From the NCBI RefSeq assembly GCF_900107925.1, contig NZ_FNUJ01000003.1, forward strand, positions 558,001 through 622,000: DNA of 64,000 nucleotides. Direction: 5' to 3'. Numbering within the stretch: the first letter of the stretch is position 1; each line of letters starts with the position of its first letter. The notes beneath the pieces were generated by a model, which was given only the letters and a program-made list of their open reading frames with translations, had not been told where the DNA came from and searched no databases. This document shows positions 18,782 through 26,754 of this stretch, piece by piece. Origin of the DNA: Amycolatopsis pretoriensis. GTDB taxonomy: Bacteria > Actinomycetota > Actinomycetes > Mycobacteriales > Pseudonocardiaceae. Both the position numbers and the translations under genes were made by a program.

Positions 18782-18796
18782 TTGCGCTATGCGGAA
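18782..18796. promoter_or_regulatory. Candidate autoregulatory operator at iclR start
   Basis: TTGCGCTATGCGGAA fits TTGCG-N5-CGCAA with one mismatch and covers the iclR ATG (18789). A second, weaker copy, TTGCGCATGACGCGC, lies at 18673-18687, and GCGCAACAAT at 18701. IclR regulators commonly repress their own gene from dyads in this position. Confidence 0.4.
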
Positions 18797-19613
18797 CCAG
18801 GACTCTGCTGACGCAACCTCGGCGGGAAAGCATGCCTCGGCTGGTGGCAACGCAACTCAAAGCCAGGTGCAGTCGGTCGATCGGGCGATCAGCGTGCTGG
18901 AGCTGCTCGCCCGCAACGGCGAAACCGGCATCACCGAGATCGCGGGCGAGCTGGGCGTCCACAAGTCGACGGCGTCGCGGCTGCTCAGCGTCCTGGAGGC
19001 GAGAGGCCTGGTCGAGCAGCTCGGCGAACGCGGGAAGTACGCGATCGGGTTCGGCATCGTGCGCCTGGCCGGCGCCGCGACCGGCCGGATGGACCTGGCC
19101 AAGCTGGGCCGCGCGAGCTGCCAGTCGCTCGCCGAGGAACTGGGCGAGACGGTGAACATCGCCATCGCCGACGACGGCGTCGCGATCAACATCAGCCAGG
19201 CCCGCGGCTCCGCGGCGATCACGACGCAGAACTGGACCGGCCAGCGCACGCCGCTGCACGCGACGTCCAGCGGCAAGATCCTGTTGGCGTACATGGCCGA
19301 AACCGAGCGCAAGCGGGTGCTCAAACGGAAGCTCGAGCAGTACACGCCGCGCACGACGGTCGAGCCGGACGAGCTGATGACCGAGCTGGACCGGGTGCTC
19401 GAAGACGGTTTCGCCGCCTGCTACGAGGAACTGGAGCTCGGCATGCACGCGGTCGCCGTGCCGATCCACGGCCCGGGCGGCGACGTCGTCGCGGCGATGA
19501 GCGCTTCCGGCCCGTCGTACCGGCTTTCGAAGCAGCGGGTGAAGCAGATCGTGCGGCCGATGACCGACGCGGCGGACGACCTCTCCGCGCAGCTCGGCTA
19601 CTTCCGGGACTAG
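18789..19613 (+). CDS. IclR-family transcriptional regulator
   Basis: Regulator of 274 residues. After a Ser/Ala-rich leader, the N-terminal winged helix (about residues 28-90) reads QSVDRAISVLELLARNG and LGVHKSTASRLLSVLE, the recognition region. The C-terminal effector domain contains LHATSSGKILLAY and RLSKQRVKQIVRPM, family landmarks. ATG at 18789 is preferred over a frame open to 18651, whose first 46 codons lack coding character and overlap candidate operators. It stands alone, divergent from mtrA. The effector is unknown; the large oxidase gene at 22364 is a candidate target. Confidence 0.92.
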   Translation: MRNQDSADATSAGKHASAGGNATQSQVQSVDRAISVLELLARNGETGITEIAGELGVHKSTASRLLSVLEARGLVEQLGERGKYAIGFGIVRLAGAATGRMDLAKLGRASCQSLAEELGETVNIAIADDGVAINISQARGSAAITTQNWTGQRTPLHATSSGKILLAYMAETERKRVLKRKLEQYTPRTTVEPDELMTELDRVLEDGFAACYEELELGMHAVAVPIHGPGGDVVAAMSASGPSYRLSKQRVKQIVRPMTDAADDLSAQLGYFRD

Positions 19614-19618
19614 CACTA

Positions 19619-19638
19619 CATCCGGATATCCGGATATG
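19619..19638. promoter_or_regulatory. ATCCGGATATCCGGAT operator
   Basis: The 20 bases before the reductase-ArsR operon contain ATCCGGAT twice in tandem, with a perfect palindrome CCGGATATCCGG at 19622-19633. It lies 9 bases upstream of the ATG at 19647. This is an expected position and symmetry for the binding site of the ArsR-type repressor encoded second in the operon. Binding is inference. Confidence 0.55.
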
Positions 19639-19646
19639 TTGTCGAC

Positions 19647-20489
19647 ATGCGTGTACTCGTGATCGGGCGCGGCCCGGTGGCCCGGGTACTGGTGACGTCG
19701 ATGGCGCCGGTCCACGAACTGACGCTCGCGGTGCGCGAGCCCGCGGCCGATTCGCTGCTCGTCACGACCAACCGGCTGCGTGGGACTCGGAGCGCCGAAC
19801 GTCGTGTGGGCCTGACGGCGATCGACGCTCCGGCCCGGGACTGGGACGTGGTGATCAGCACGGCATCACCCGCCGCGCCCGAGGTGGCCCGGCTGCTCGG
19901 CGCGTCCGCCACAGTCGCCGCGGTCACGCAGGTGCCGTCGGAAGTGGCGCGGCTGCGTGAACTTGCGGGCGAACGACCGTGGGGGCTGGTGGTCCCGGAG
20001 TTCTTCGCGGCGGAGGACTGGTGGTGGCAGCCGGGACGGTTCCGGTTCACGACCACCGGTCCCCCTTCGCTGCGTTCCCTCTTCGCCCGTCCACAATGGA
20101 CTCGCCGCGCGTCTTCGGCCGCACCGCTGGTCTCCGCCGCGGGCATGATGCCGGTGGTGGCCGGACTCCAGGCTGCGGACTTCGACCTCACGGCGGCTCG
20201 CCGGGCCGCGCGGCCGCTGGCTCTCGCCGCGACCCAGGCCCGAAACGCGGTCGCGGCGGAGTTCGGAGTCCGCCGGCCGAAGGCGGTGCGCCCGGCCGCT
20301 GTCCGTGCCGCGCTGACCGTGTTGCCGCGCCTGGCACCCTTCGATGTCCGGCAGCACCTGCGAAACCACTTCGGCGGACACAGCGCGCAGACTGTCCGCA
20401 TGCTGCACGACTGGATCGAGCTGGGACGACGGCACGATCTTCCGGTGAACGAGCTCGAAGCGCTGCTTCCCTCGGCGGTGGCCGGATGA
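19647..20489 (+). CDS. Ketopantoate reductase-like protein
   Basis: Protein of 280 residues with a Rossmann-type start MRVLVIGRGPVARVL and strands VVISTASP. The C-terminal helical domain ends in the ApbA/PanE-like signature HFGGHSAQTVRMLHDWIELGR followed by HDLPVNELEALL. Family members reduce 2-ketopantoate or related ketoacids with NADPH. The glycine pattern GRGPVA departs from the classical GxGxxG, and the central catalytic Lys is not clear. The true substrate may therefore differ. It overlaps the downstream ArsR gene by ATGA, so the two form a coupled operon. Confidence 0.75.
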   Translation: MRVLVIGRGPVARVLVTSMAPVHELTLAVREPAADSLLVTTNRLRGTRSAERRVGLTAIDAPARDWDVVISTASPAAPEVARLLGASATVAAVTQVPSEVARLRELAGERPWGLVVPEFFAAEDWWWQPGRFRFTTTGPPSLRSLFARPQWTRRASSAAPLVSAAGMMPVVAGLQAADFDLTAARRAARPLALAATQARNAVAAEFGVRRPKAVRPAAVRAALTVLPRLAPFDVRQHLRNHFGGHSAQTVRMLHDWIELGRRHDLPVNELEALLPSAVAG

Positions 20490-20797
20490 TCCACGACGCG
20501 CTCACCACCGCGTTGCCGGTCATGCGGGCGATCGGCGAGGAGACGCGGGTGCGGATCATCGGCGTGTTCCTCGAACGCGGCGGCTCCGCGACGGTCGGCG
20601 AAATCCAGACGGCACTCGAGCTGCCGCAGTCCACGGTGTCACGCCACCTGCGGATCCTGCTGGACGCGCACCTGCTGGCGGTCAGCCGCGCGGGTGCGCA
20701 ACGCGTCTACCGCCTCGACGTCCCGGCCGGCGCCCTCGACGCTCTCGACGAACTCGTCGGCGAAGTGCGCCGGTGCCAGGCGGAACCGCACGCCTAG
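20486..20797 (+). CDS. ArsR-family helix-turn-helix repressor
   Basis: Small DNA-binding protein of 103 residues. The winged helix reads AIGEETRVRIIGVFLER, then VGEIQTALELPQSTVSRHLRIL, then RAGAQRVYRLD. There are no Cys pairs or His/Asp clusters for metal sensing, so it is more likely to sense a small molecule or redox state. Its ATG overlaps the stop of the reductase gene (ATGA). It probably represses the operon through the palindrome at 19619-19638. Its TAG stop shares the CTAG tetranucleotide (20794-20797) with the stop of the convergent WYL regulator. Confidence 0.9.
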   Translation: MIHDALTTALPVMRAIGEETRVRIIGVFLERGGSATVGEIQTALELPQSTVSRHLRILLDAHLLAVSRAGAQRVYRLDVPAGALDALDELVGEVRRCQAEPHA

Positions 20798-21762
20798 GGG
20801 TACAGCCGCGCCATCGCGCGGATCGTCTTTCCCATGTGTGTCACCAGTTCCGCCGGTGCCAGCACCTGCGCGTCCGCGCCGAGGCGCAGTAATCCCGCGG
20901 CGGCGTGGGGAACGCTTTCCAGTGGCACGCGAGCGCGCTGCCAGCCTTCGGCGTCCGGCGGTTCGAGCGTGCGCTTCACCAGCCGAGTGGCTCGCGGGCC
21001 CAGGATGTCCGGCAAGGCCTCGATTCCCGCCGGGGACAGCCGCACTTCGGCCGTCTCGCCCGCTTCGGCCTCCTCGTAGCTTTCGACGTTGGCGCGCCAG
21101 AACTCCGCCAGGTCGAACCCGGCCGGCCGGGTGAAGTGCTCGTCGAGCGGCCGCAGTTCTTCGATGTTCCCGACGCGGTAAGTGCGCACCTTCGGCCCGG
21201 CGACGAGGTACCAGACACCCGCCTTGAGGACCAGGCCGAGCGGGTGCAGCCGCCGCGTCACCACGCCCGGCGTCGGCGACCAGCGGCGGTAGGAGATCTC
21301 GACGACCTGGTCCTGCCACAGCGCTTCCGCCGCCGCGAGCAGCTGCGGCACCGGGTCGGCCTCGCGGTACCAGCCGGGCGCGTCGAGGTGGAAACGCTGC
21401 CGGATGCGCACCGACGCGTCCCGGTACGGCGTCGGCAGCGCCGCCATCAGCTTCAGCTCCGCCGCGGCCACCTGCGCGCCGAGGCCCAGTTCCGCGGCCG
21501 GCTGCGGCAGGCCGGTCAGGAACAGCGAGCCGGCCTCCCCCGCGGTCAGCCCGGTCAGCCGGGTCCGGTAGCCGTCCATCAGCTGGTACCCGCCGTCCGG
21601 GCCGGTTTCGGCGTAGATCGGCACGCCCGCCGCCGCGAGCGCTTCGACGTCCCGGTACACCGTCCGCGCGGTCACGCCGAGCTCGGCGGCCAGCTTCGCC
21701 GCGCTCATCCGGCCGCGGTTCTGCAGCAGCAGAAGCAGGGACACCAGCCGGCTCGCGCGCAC
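20794..21762 (-). CDS. WYL-domain transcriptional regulator
   Basis: Regulator of 322 residues of the YafY/PafC type. N-terminal winged helix: RLVSLLLLLQNRG and AAELGVTARTVYRDVEAL with GGYQLMDG. Central WYL domain: VEISYRRWSPTPG and KAGVWYLVAG, then a C-terminal WCX-like extension. GTG at 21762 gives the usual start MRASRLVSLLLLL; the TTG at 21792 would place the start inside the operator dyad. It is divergent from the DUF1579-like gene and probably controls it. WYL domains bind ligands such as nucleic acids or small molecules. Confidence 0.93.
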   Translation of the reverse strand: MRASRLVSLLLLLQNRGRMSAAKLAAELGVTARTVYRDVEALAAAGVPIYAETGPDGGYQLMDGYRTRLTGLTAGEAGSLFLTGLPQPAAELGLGAQVAAAELKLMAALPTPYRDASVRIRQRFHLDAPGWYREADPVPQLLAAAEALWQDQVVEISYRRWSPTPGVVTRRLHPLGLVLKAGVWYLVAGPKVRTYRVGNIEELRPLDEHFTRPAGFDLAEFWRANVESYEEAEAGETAEVRLSPAGIEALPDILGPRATRLVKRTLEPPDAEGWQRARVPLESVPHAAAGLLRLGADAQVLAPAELVTHMGKTIRAMARLYP

Positions 21763-21782
21763 CCCGGGGAGTCTGCCAGCGA

Positions 21783-21805
21783 CCACTGACAAAAGGTGTC
21801 AGTGG
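21783..21805. promoter_or_regulatory. WYL-regulator operator dyad
   Basis: Perfect inverted repeat CCACTGACA / TGTCAGTGG with a 5-base spacer, in the 64-base gap between the WYL regulator and the DUF1579-like gene. The TGACA-N-TGTCA form is typical for this regulator class. Binding here would control both genes. Confidence 0.7.
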
Positions 21806-21826
21806 TGGCGCCCCAGGATCACCGGC

Positions 21827-22276
21827 ATGAACGACTTCGACTTCTTCATCGGCTCCTGGACCGTGACCAACCGGCGGCTCGCCAAGCCGCTCGCCGGCAG
21901 CGACGACTGGGACGTCTTCCCCGGCACTTCGACCTGCTGGTCGCTCTTCGAGGGCGGCGGCAACATGGACGAGATCACCTTCCCGACCCTCGGCAGCCGC
22001 GGCTGCACCCTCCGCCTCTTCGACGTCGAGCGCGAGGAGTGGTCGCTGTACTGGGCCAACAGCCGGTCCGGCGTGCTCCAGCCCCCGGTCGTCGGCACCT
22101 TCGCGGGCGGCCGCGGGGACTTCTACGGCGACGACACCCACGAGGGCCTGCCGGTCAAGGTGCACTACGCCTGGACCGGCATCGAGACGGCCACGCCGCG
22201 GTGGGAGCAGGAGTTCTCCGCCGACGGCGGCAAGACGTGGGAAGCCAACTGGGTCATGGAGTTCGCCCGCGCCTGA
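21827..22276 (+). CDS. DUF1579-like small protein
   Basis: Soluble protein of 149 residues, predicted beta-barrel. It starts MNDFDFFIGSWTVTNRRL and contains TLRLFDVEREEWSLYW, GRGDFYGDDTHEG and FSADGGKTWEANWVM, the pattern of DUF1579-like lipocalin-fold proteins. Enzymatic function is unknown. It is divergent from a WYL regulator and shares its operator, a gene pair common in actinobacteria. The product may bind or detoxify a small hydrophobic ligand; this is inference from fold. Confidence 0.75.
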   Translation: MNDFDFFIGSWTVTNRRLAKPLAGSDDWDVFPGTSTCWSLFEGGGNMDEITFPTLGSRGCTLRLFDVEREEWSLYWANSRSGVLQPPVVGTFAGGRGDFYGDDTHEGLPVKVHYAWTGIETATPRWEQEFSADGGKTWEANWVMEFARA

Positions 22277-22296
22277 GCGGGCACCTTTTCGGGCGC

Positions 22297-22325
22297 TTGA
22301 CACCGCGTCGCGCATAACGCACTTT
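22297..22325 (+). promoter_or_regulatory. Promoter of oxidase gene with internal IclR-type dyad
   Basis: TTGACA at 22297-22302, 17 bases, then CACTTT at 22320-22325 form a plausible sigma-70 promoter ahead of the gene at 22364. The spacer holds TCGCGCATAACGCAC (22308-22322), an imperfect TTGCG-N5-CGCAA dyad. Binding there would block polymerase, so repression is the natural reading. Confidence 0.45.
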
Positions 22326-22363
22326 GTTGCCGAAGACGCAACTTCGTCGCCCGGAGGGAACGC

Positions 22364-24418
22364 ATGGCAGGACGGCCCCGGGTGGTCGTCGTCGGCGCCG
22401 GCCTGCTCGGCTGCGCGCTCGCCGACGAGCTGACCGAGCGCGGCTGGACCGACGTCACCGTGCTGGGCGGCGGCGAGGCGGACGACCACCCGGGGCTGGT
22501 GTTCCGGACCGACGCCGACCGCACGCTGACGGAGTTCGCGAAGTACACCGTCGAGAAGTACGCCGGCCTCGACGGCCAGTGGTGCTTCAACCCGGTGGGC
22601 AGCCTCGAAGTGGCGACCACGCCGGAGCGGCTCGAAGAGCTGAAGCAGCGCCGCGGCTGGGCGACGTCGTGGGGCGTGCGCGCCTACTCGCGCACGCCCC
22701 GCGAGTGCGCCGACCTGCACCCGCTTCTTGACGGAACCCGGGTGCTGGGCGGGTTGCACGTCCCCGGCGACGGCCTGCTGCACGCGCGGCGCGCGGCCGA
22801 AGCGCAGGCCCGGCGAGCGAAGGCCCGGGGCGCGCGGTTCGCCGCCGAGGACGTCGTGGCGGTCGACCGGTCGGGCGGGCGCGTGACCGGCGTCGTCACC
22901 GCGGCCGGGCGGTACCGCGCCGACGTCGTCGTGTCGTGCGGCGCGGGACTGTTCGCCGGCCTGACCGTCCCGCGGGTGCCGCGGACCCACGAGTACGCGA
23001 CCACCGGACCGCTGCCGGAACTCGCCGGGGACAACGACGAACACGTGCAGGCCGGCAAGCCCGTGCTGCGCCACCTCGACTCCGGGATGTACGTCCGCGA
23101 GCACGTCGACCGGCTCGGCGTCGGCGTGACCGCGGCAGCCGAGCTGCTCCCCGCACTCCGCGACGCCCGTTTCGAAACCACGACGACGGTGGTGCTCCCC
23201 GGCACCCCGGACGGGCGCCCGCTGCTCGGCGAGCACCCGGACCTCGACGGCTTCTGGGTGGCGGAGGAGGTCCGGCCCGAGCACTCGGCGGGGGTCGCGC
23301 GCGAACTGGCGCGCTGGCTCGTCGACGGGCAGCCGTCGCTGGCCCTGCACGGCTGCGACCTCGCCCGGTTCGCACCGTCGGCCCGGTTCACCGCGGAACC
23401 GATCCGAGCGAGCCCCTTCCACGAACGGCAAGTCGCGCTGGGTGCGCACTTCGCTTCCGCGGACGGCTGGGCGCGACCGGAGCGGTACCGGTCCGACGCC
23501 GGCGCGGAGGCGCGCGCGGCTCGGGAGCGCGTCGCGATGTTCGACCTGACGCCGGTGTCGCGGCTGGCCGTCACCGGTCCCGGTGCCTTGCCGTTCCTGC
23601 GGGCCATGACGACCGGCGATCCGGCGGAACCGGGCCGGGTTTCGGCTGCTCTGCTGCTCGGCGAAGACGGCGGGATCCGGGGCCGGCTGACCGTGGCCCG
23701 GCTGGGCCCCGAGCGGTTCCACGTCGGCGAGGGCGGGCGCCTCGACTTCGCCTGGCTGCGGCGGCACCTGCCCGGCGACGGCTCGGTGCAGCTCCACGAG
23801 ACCACGCCCGGCACGTGCTGCGTCGGCTTGTGGGGACCTGACTGCGCGGAGACCCTGCCCGAACTGTCCACAACGGACTTTTCGGCCGAAGAGACGTATC
23901 TCGGCGATGTTCCGGTCGTCGCATTGCGACTGTCCACGGTGGGACTGCCGGGCTGGGAGCTGCACACGACGGCCGACCGGGGGCGGCGCCTGTGGGACAC
24001 GCTGCGCGAGCGGGACATCGCGGTCGCGGGTTATCAAGCGTTAACCAGTCTGCGGCTGGAGGCCGGCACTCCGGTCGCCGGCGTCGACTTCACCACCGAG
24101 CACGACCCCTACGAGGCCGGGCTCGGGGCCGCCGTCCGGATGGACAAGGGGTATTTCCTGGGCCGCGACGCACTGGCGGGCCGGTCCGCGGCGACCGTCA
24201 GCCGGCGGCTGACCCGGCTGACGGCCGATTCGGCCTTACAAGGTAAGGCGCCGGTCTACGTCGGCGGCAGACCTGCGGGGTACGTCACCAGCGCGGGCTA
24301 CGGCCACACCGTGGGCCGGACTCTCGCGTTCGCCTGGCTGCCGGTGGAGCACAGCAGTCCCGGAACGACGGTGGAAGTCGAGCACTTCGGCACGCGCGTG
24401 CCCGGGAGGGTCGCCTGA
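22364..24418 (+). CDS. FAD-dependent oxidase/dehydrogenase fused to GcvT domains
   Basis: Two-part enzyme of 684 residues, like dimethylglycine or sarcosine dehydrogenases. Residues 1-345 are a DAO-type flavoprotein domain with RVVVVGAGLLGCALADEL and the family segment DHPGLVFRT...EFAKYTVEKY. Residues 400-684 are GCV_T and GCV_T_C domains that would pass the released one-carbon unit to tetrahydrofolate (RVAMFDLTPVSRLAV, GYQALTSLRLEAG, GKAPVYVGG). RBS CGGAGGGAA. It carries two rare TTA codons (560 and 625), uncommon in this genome. No partner subunit or glycine-cleavage gene lies nearby. Likely role: catabolism of methylated glycine compounds. Confidence 0.9.
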   Translation: MAGRPRVVVVGAGLLGCALADELTERGWTDVTVLGGGEADDHPGLVFRTDADRTLTEFAKYTVEKYAGLDGQWCFNPVGSLEVATTPERLEELKQRRGWATSWGVRAYSRTPRECADLHPLLDGTRVLGGLHVPGDGLLHARRAAEAQARRAKARGARFAAEDVVAVDRSGGRVTGVVTAAGRYRADVVVSCGAGLFAGLTVPRVPRTHEYATTGPLPELAGDNDEHVQAGKPVLRHLDSGMYVREHVDRLGVGVTAAAELLPALRDARFETTTTVVLPGTPDGRPLLGEHPDLDGFWVAEEVRPEHSAGVARELARWLVDGQPSLALHGCDLARFAPSARFTAEPIRASPFHERQVALGAHFASADGWARPERYRSDAGAEARAARERVAMFDLTPVSRLAVTGPGALPFLRAMTTGDPAEPGRVSAALLLGEDGGIRGRLTVARLGPERFHVGEGGRLDFAWLRRHLPGDGSVQLHETTPGTCCVGLWGPDCAETLPELSTTDFSAEETYLGDVPVVALRLSTVGLPGWELHTTADRGRRLWDTLRERDIAVAGYQALTSLRLEAGTPVAGVDFTTEHDPYEAGLGAAVRMDKGYFLGRDALAGRSAATVSRRLTRLTADSALQGKAPVYVGGRPAGYVTSAGYGHTVGRTLAFAWLPVEHSSPGTTVEVEHFGTRVPGRVA

Positions 24419-24446
24419 CGCACTACGACGTGATCGCGCTCTCCGG

Positions 24447-25100
24447 CTACTGCCCCAGCAACGTCGTCGCGAGCGCTTCCAGGTCGACACCCGCGACGCC
24501 GTCCAGGACGTGCCACGGCGCCAGCCAGCCCGACGCCGCCAGCTCGTCGTACACCGCCGCGCAGCGCCGCTGCAGGCCGTCGTCGGTCTCGAAGGCGTCG
24601 CGCTCGCGGTCGGTCTCGGCTTCCGCGCGGCGCTCGGCGCGCTCGGCCGCCACCGCGGGCGCGACCCGCAGCAGCAGGTGCGCGTCCGGGCGCGGCAGGC
24701 CGAAGCGGTCGACCTCGAGCTCCCACACCCACTTCACGACTTCGCCGGCCGCGTCCTGCCGCAGCCGCGCGGCCGCGTACGCCGCGTTGGACGCGACATA
24801 GCGGTCGAGCAGGACGACGTCGTGCGCGTCCCGCAGTGCGCGGATGTCGTCGGCCGCGCCGCTGCGGTCGAGCGCGTAGAGCACGGCCATGCCGTACACC
24901 GAGTCGGCGAGGTCGCCGTGCCCGCGGTGCAGCGCCTCTTTGACGAGGTCCGCGTGCACGCTCTTGCCGTAGCGCGGGAACGCCAGCGACGCGACGCTCA
25001 CGCCCTTCGCGCGCAGCTGCGCCGTCAGCCCGTCGGCGAGCGTGCGCTTGCCCGCGCCGTCGAGCCCTTCGATGACCACCAGTCGACCCACGGACGTCAC
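24447..25100 (-). CDS. tmk: Thymidylate kinase
   Basis: Phosphorylates dTMP to dTDP with ATP, an essential step of DNA precursor synthesis. Protein of 217 residues. P-loop EGLDGAGKRTL near the N-terminus matches the mycobacterial type; the DRY-like motif is DRYVASNAAYAAAR; a lid-like arginine-rich segment RAERRAEAETDRERDAF follows. GTG at 25100, with a second GTG at 25091 as alternative. It is placed between ahcY and mtrA as in mycobacteria, but separated from both by accessory genes. Convergent with the oxidase gene with 28 bases between. Confidence 0.93.
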   Translation of the reverse strand: MTSVGRLVVIEGLDGAGKRTLADGLTAQLRAKGVSVASLAFPRYGKSVHADLVKEALHRGHGDLADSVYGMAVLYALDRSGAADDIRALRDAHDVVLLDRYVASNAAYAAARLRQDAAGEVVKWVWELEVDRFGLPRPDAHLLLRVAPAVAAERAERRAEAETDRERDAFETDDGLQRRCAAVYDELAASGWLAPWHVLDGVAGVDLEALATTLLGQ

Positions 25101-25123
25101 AGTAACCGGGTGCCGGTTGGTGG

Positions 25124-25167
25124 ACCGGCGGGCTCGGTGGAAGGGGATCGACGCCGAGCCCGCCGGT
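25124..25167. terminator. Hairpin between protease operon and tmk
   Basis: Perfect 14-bp inverted repeat ACCGGCGGGCTCGG / CCGAGCCCGCCGGT (25124-25137 and 25154-25167) with a 16-base loop, just after the stop of the minus-strand membrane protein at 25174. Confidence 0.75.
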
Positions 25168-25173
25168 TCGTCT

Positions 25174-25935
25174 TCAGGCGGAGATCCGCCGCAGGTGCAG
25201 CACGTAGCCGAGACCGCTGACGGCCAGGACGCCGACGAGGATCAGCAGCGGCACCCAGCCGGTGTCGTGCGCGGACGGCGCCGGGCCGCCGTCGCCGCGG
25301 GGCATCACCTGCGACGTCGCGTCGTAGCCGCCGGCCTCGCCTTCGCGGGCGTAGTCCGAGCCCGGGAGCTTGTCGGCGTACCGCGCCGCGACCGTGCGCT
25401 GATAATCGGCGACGTTAACGATCGTTCGCTCCGACAGCGACGTGAGCCGGCCGTCCCTTACGACGTACCAAGCGTCGACCTGCGGCTCGTGCAGCAGCTG
25501 CGCGCCCGCGGGCAACGTGCGGGCGTAGCCGCCCTCGACGTCGCCCGAGGCGATGTTGCCGACCTGCCAGGCGCCGTCGTCGCCGCGGACCGACCAGAGC
25601 GTCGCGGTCCGGCCGTCGGAGGCGCGGACGGGAACGGCGAAGTAGGCGAAGTCACCCGGCGCCGCGCCCGGCTTGCCCGCGACGAAGTCCGGCGAAAGCT
25701 CGTAGACGGGGTACGCGTCGGGCGTGACCTCGACCGTGACCGGGCCCCGCGCGTCCGGAGCCTGCGCGAAGAAGCGCACCAACGTGTCCTGGAGACCGGG
25801 CGCGGCGGCCGCGGTGTGCGCGGCCACGGCGTCGGCGCTGCTGATGCCGGCGGCCTGGGCCGCGCCTGACACCGGAGCCGTCATCAGCAGCGCCGCGCCG
25901 GTCAGCACGGCGAGCGCCAGCACTCGCCTGCTCAT
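25174..25935 (-). CDS. Exported protein with C-terminal membrane anchor
   Basis: Protein of 253 residues, no recognised family. An N-terminal signal peptide (MSRRVLALAVLTGAALLM, cleavage after an Ala-rich stretch) is followed by an extracytoplasmic region of about 180 residues with TVEVTPDAYPVYELSPDFV and GGYARTLPAGAQLL. A single membrane helix near residues 224-245 (VPLLILVGVLAVSGLGYVLH) and a short basic tail LRRISA anchor it. Its ATG overlaps the stop of the papain-like protease gene (ATGA), so the pair is translationally coupled. It may hold, activate or inhibit the protease at the cell surface. Function unproven. Confidence 0.8.
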   Translation of the reverse strand: MSRRVLALAVLTGAALLMTAPVSGAAQAAGISSADAVAAHTAAAAPGLQDTLVRFFAQAPDARGPVTVEVTPDAYPVYELSPDFVAGKPGAAPGDFAYFAVPVRASDGRTATLWSVRGDDGAWQVGNIASGDVEGGYARTLPAGAQLLHEPQVDAWYVVRDGRLTSLSERTIVNVADYQRTVAARYADKLPGSDYAREGEAGGYDATSQVMPRGDGGPAPSAHDTGWVPLLILVGVLAVSGLGYVLHLRRISA

Positions 25936-26507
25936 CGGGCGATCCCGGTGAGCGTGTGCGTCCAGGTGAACGACGAATTGTGGGTGTAGTAGCCGTAGGT
26001 CGACCAGTTGTAGCGCTTGGCCGGCCCCGGGTCACCCCAGAACACCCAGTTCCCGCGGGTGTCGTAGCCGTAGAGGACGTGCGCGTGACCACCGCCTGAG
26101 CGGTAGCCGACGCGGGTCTCAACCGGGCGGTCCGCCGCGGTCTGCGTCCGGACGTCGGCGTAGGAGATGCGGCGGTCGAGGTAGCGGCCGGGTGAAGAGA
26201 ACCCGAGTTCGGCGAAGGCGCGCTGCGGGCCGGCGAGGGTGCCGGGCAGGTTCGCGCAGTCTCGGCCGGCTCCACCGTGAGCAAGCTGACAGAACCGCGT
26301 CTGGTCGACGGCGACGCCGTGGGCGGCCGCGATGGCGGCGCCGGCGGCGGCCCAGCACCACTGGGTCCGCTGTTGGGCCTGGATGGTGATCTGGGTCCGG
26401 TAGGTCGACGGCACTCCGGGCGCGGCTCCGGCGGTGACCGGGGCGACCAGGCACAACATCAGGCTCACCGCCAGTACGGCGTGGACCCGACTCGACTTCA
26501 CCAGCAC
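25932..26507 (-). CDS. Secreted papain-like cysteine protease
   Basis: Exported protease-like protein of 191 residues. Signal peptide of about 29 residues ending GAAPG. The catalytic core has Gln-Cys in QQRTQWCWAAAGAA, His in GGGHAHVLYGYD and an Asp in VFWGDPGP, matching C39/C70-like bacterial papain folds. Two more Cys (FCQLAH, DCANLP) could form a disulfide. GTG at 26507 with AGGAGG seven bases upstream. It is co-transcribed with the membrane-anchored protein at 25174 and divergent from an XRE-type regulator. Substrate unknown. Confidence 0.85.
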   Translation of the reverse strand: MLVKSSRVHAVLAVSLMLCLVAPVTAGAAPGVPSTYRTQITIQAQQRTQWCWAAAGAAIAAAHGVAVDQTRFCQLAHGGAGRDCANLPGTLAGPQRAFAELGFSSPGRYLDRRISYADVRTQTAADRPVETRVGYRSGGGHAHVLYGYDTRGNWVFWGDPGPAKRYNWSTYGYYTHNSSFTWTHTLTGIAR

Positions 26508-26754
26508 GGACGGCCTCCTGCTCGAACGTGGGCGAACCAGCGGTGGTCACAACGGTGAACAACGCGGTCACAAGGAGCAAGAACGCCATCCGGCGCAACG
26601 GACCGTTCCGGGGGACAGCCGGAACGCGGAACAGTCACCATAACGAGGCCAACCACCCTGAACGGGGGTCGGCGAGGGCACTCTACGCTGCTAACGTGAA
26701 CGTTCCGCGGTGTTCACGCCCAGCGCACACACTGGTCGGGTGAAGGGACGAGCG

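Noticed and set aside
22684..24018. 444-codon minus-strand frame opposite the oxidase gene
   Set aside because: Ser/Arg/Thr-rich shadow without domains; the plus strand carries a clear two-domain enzyme.
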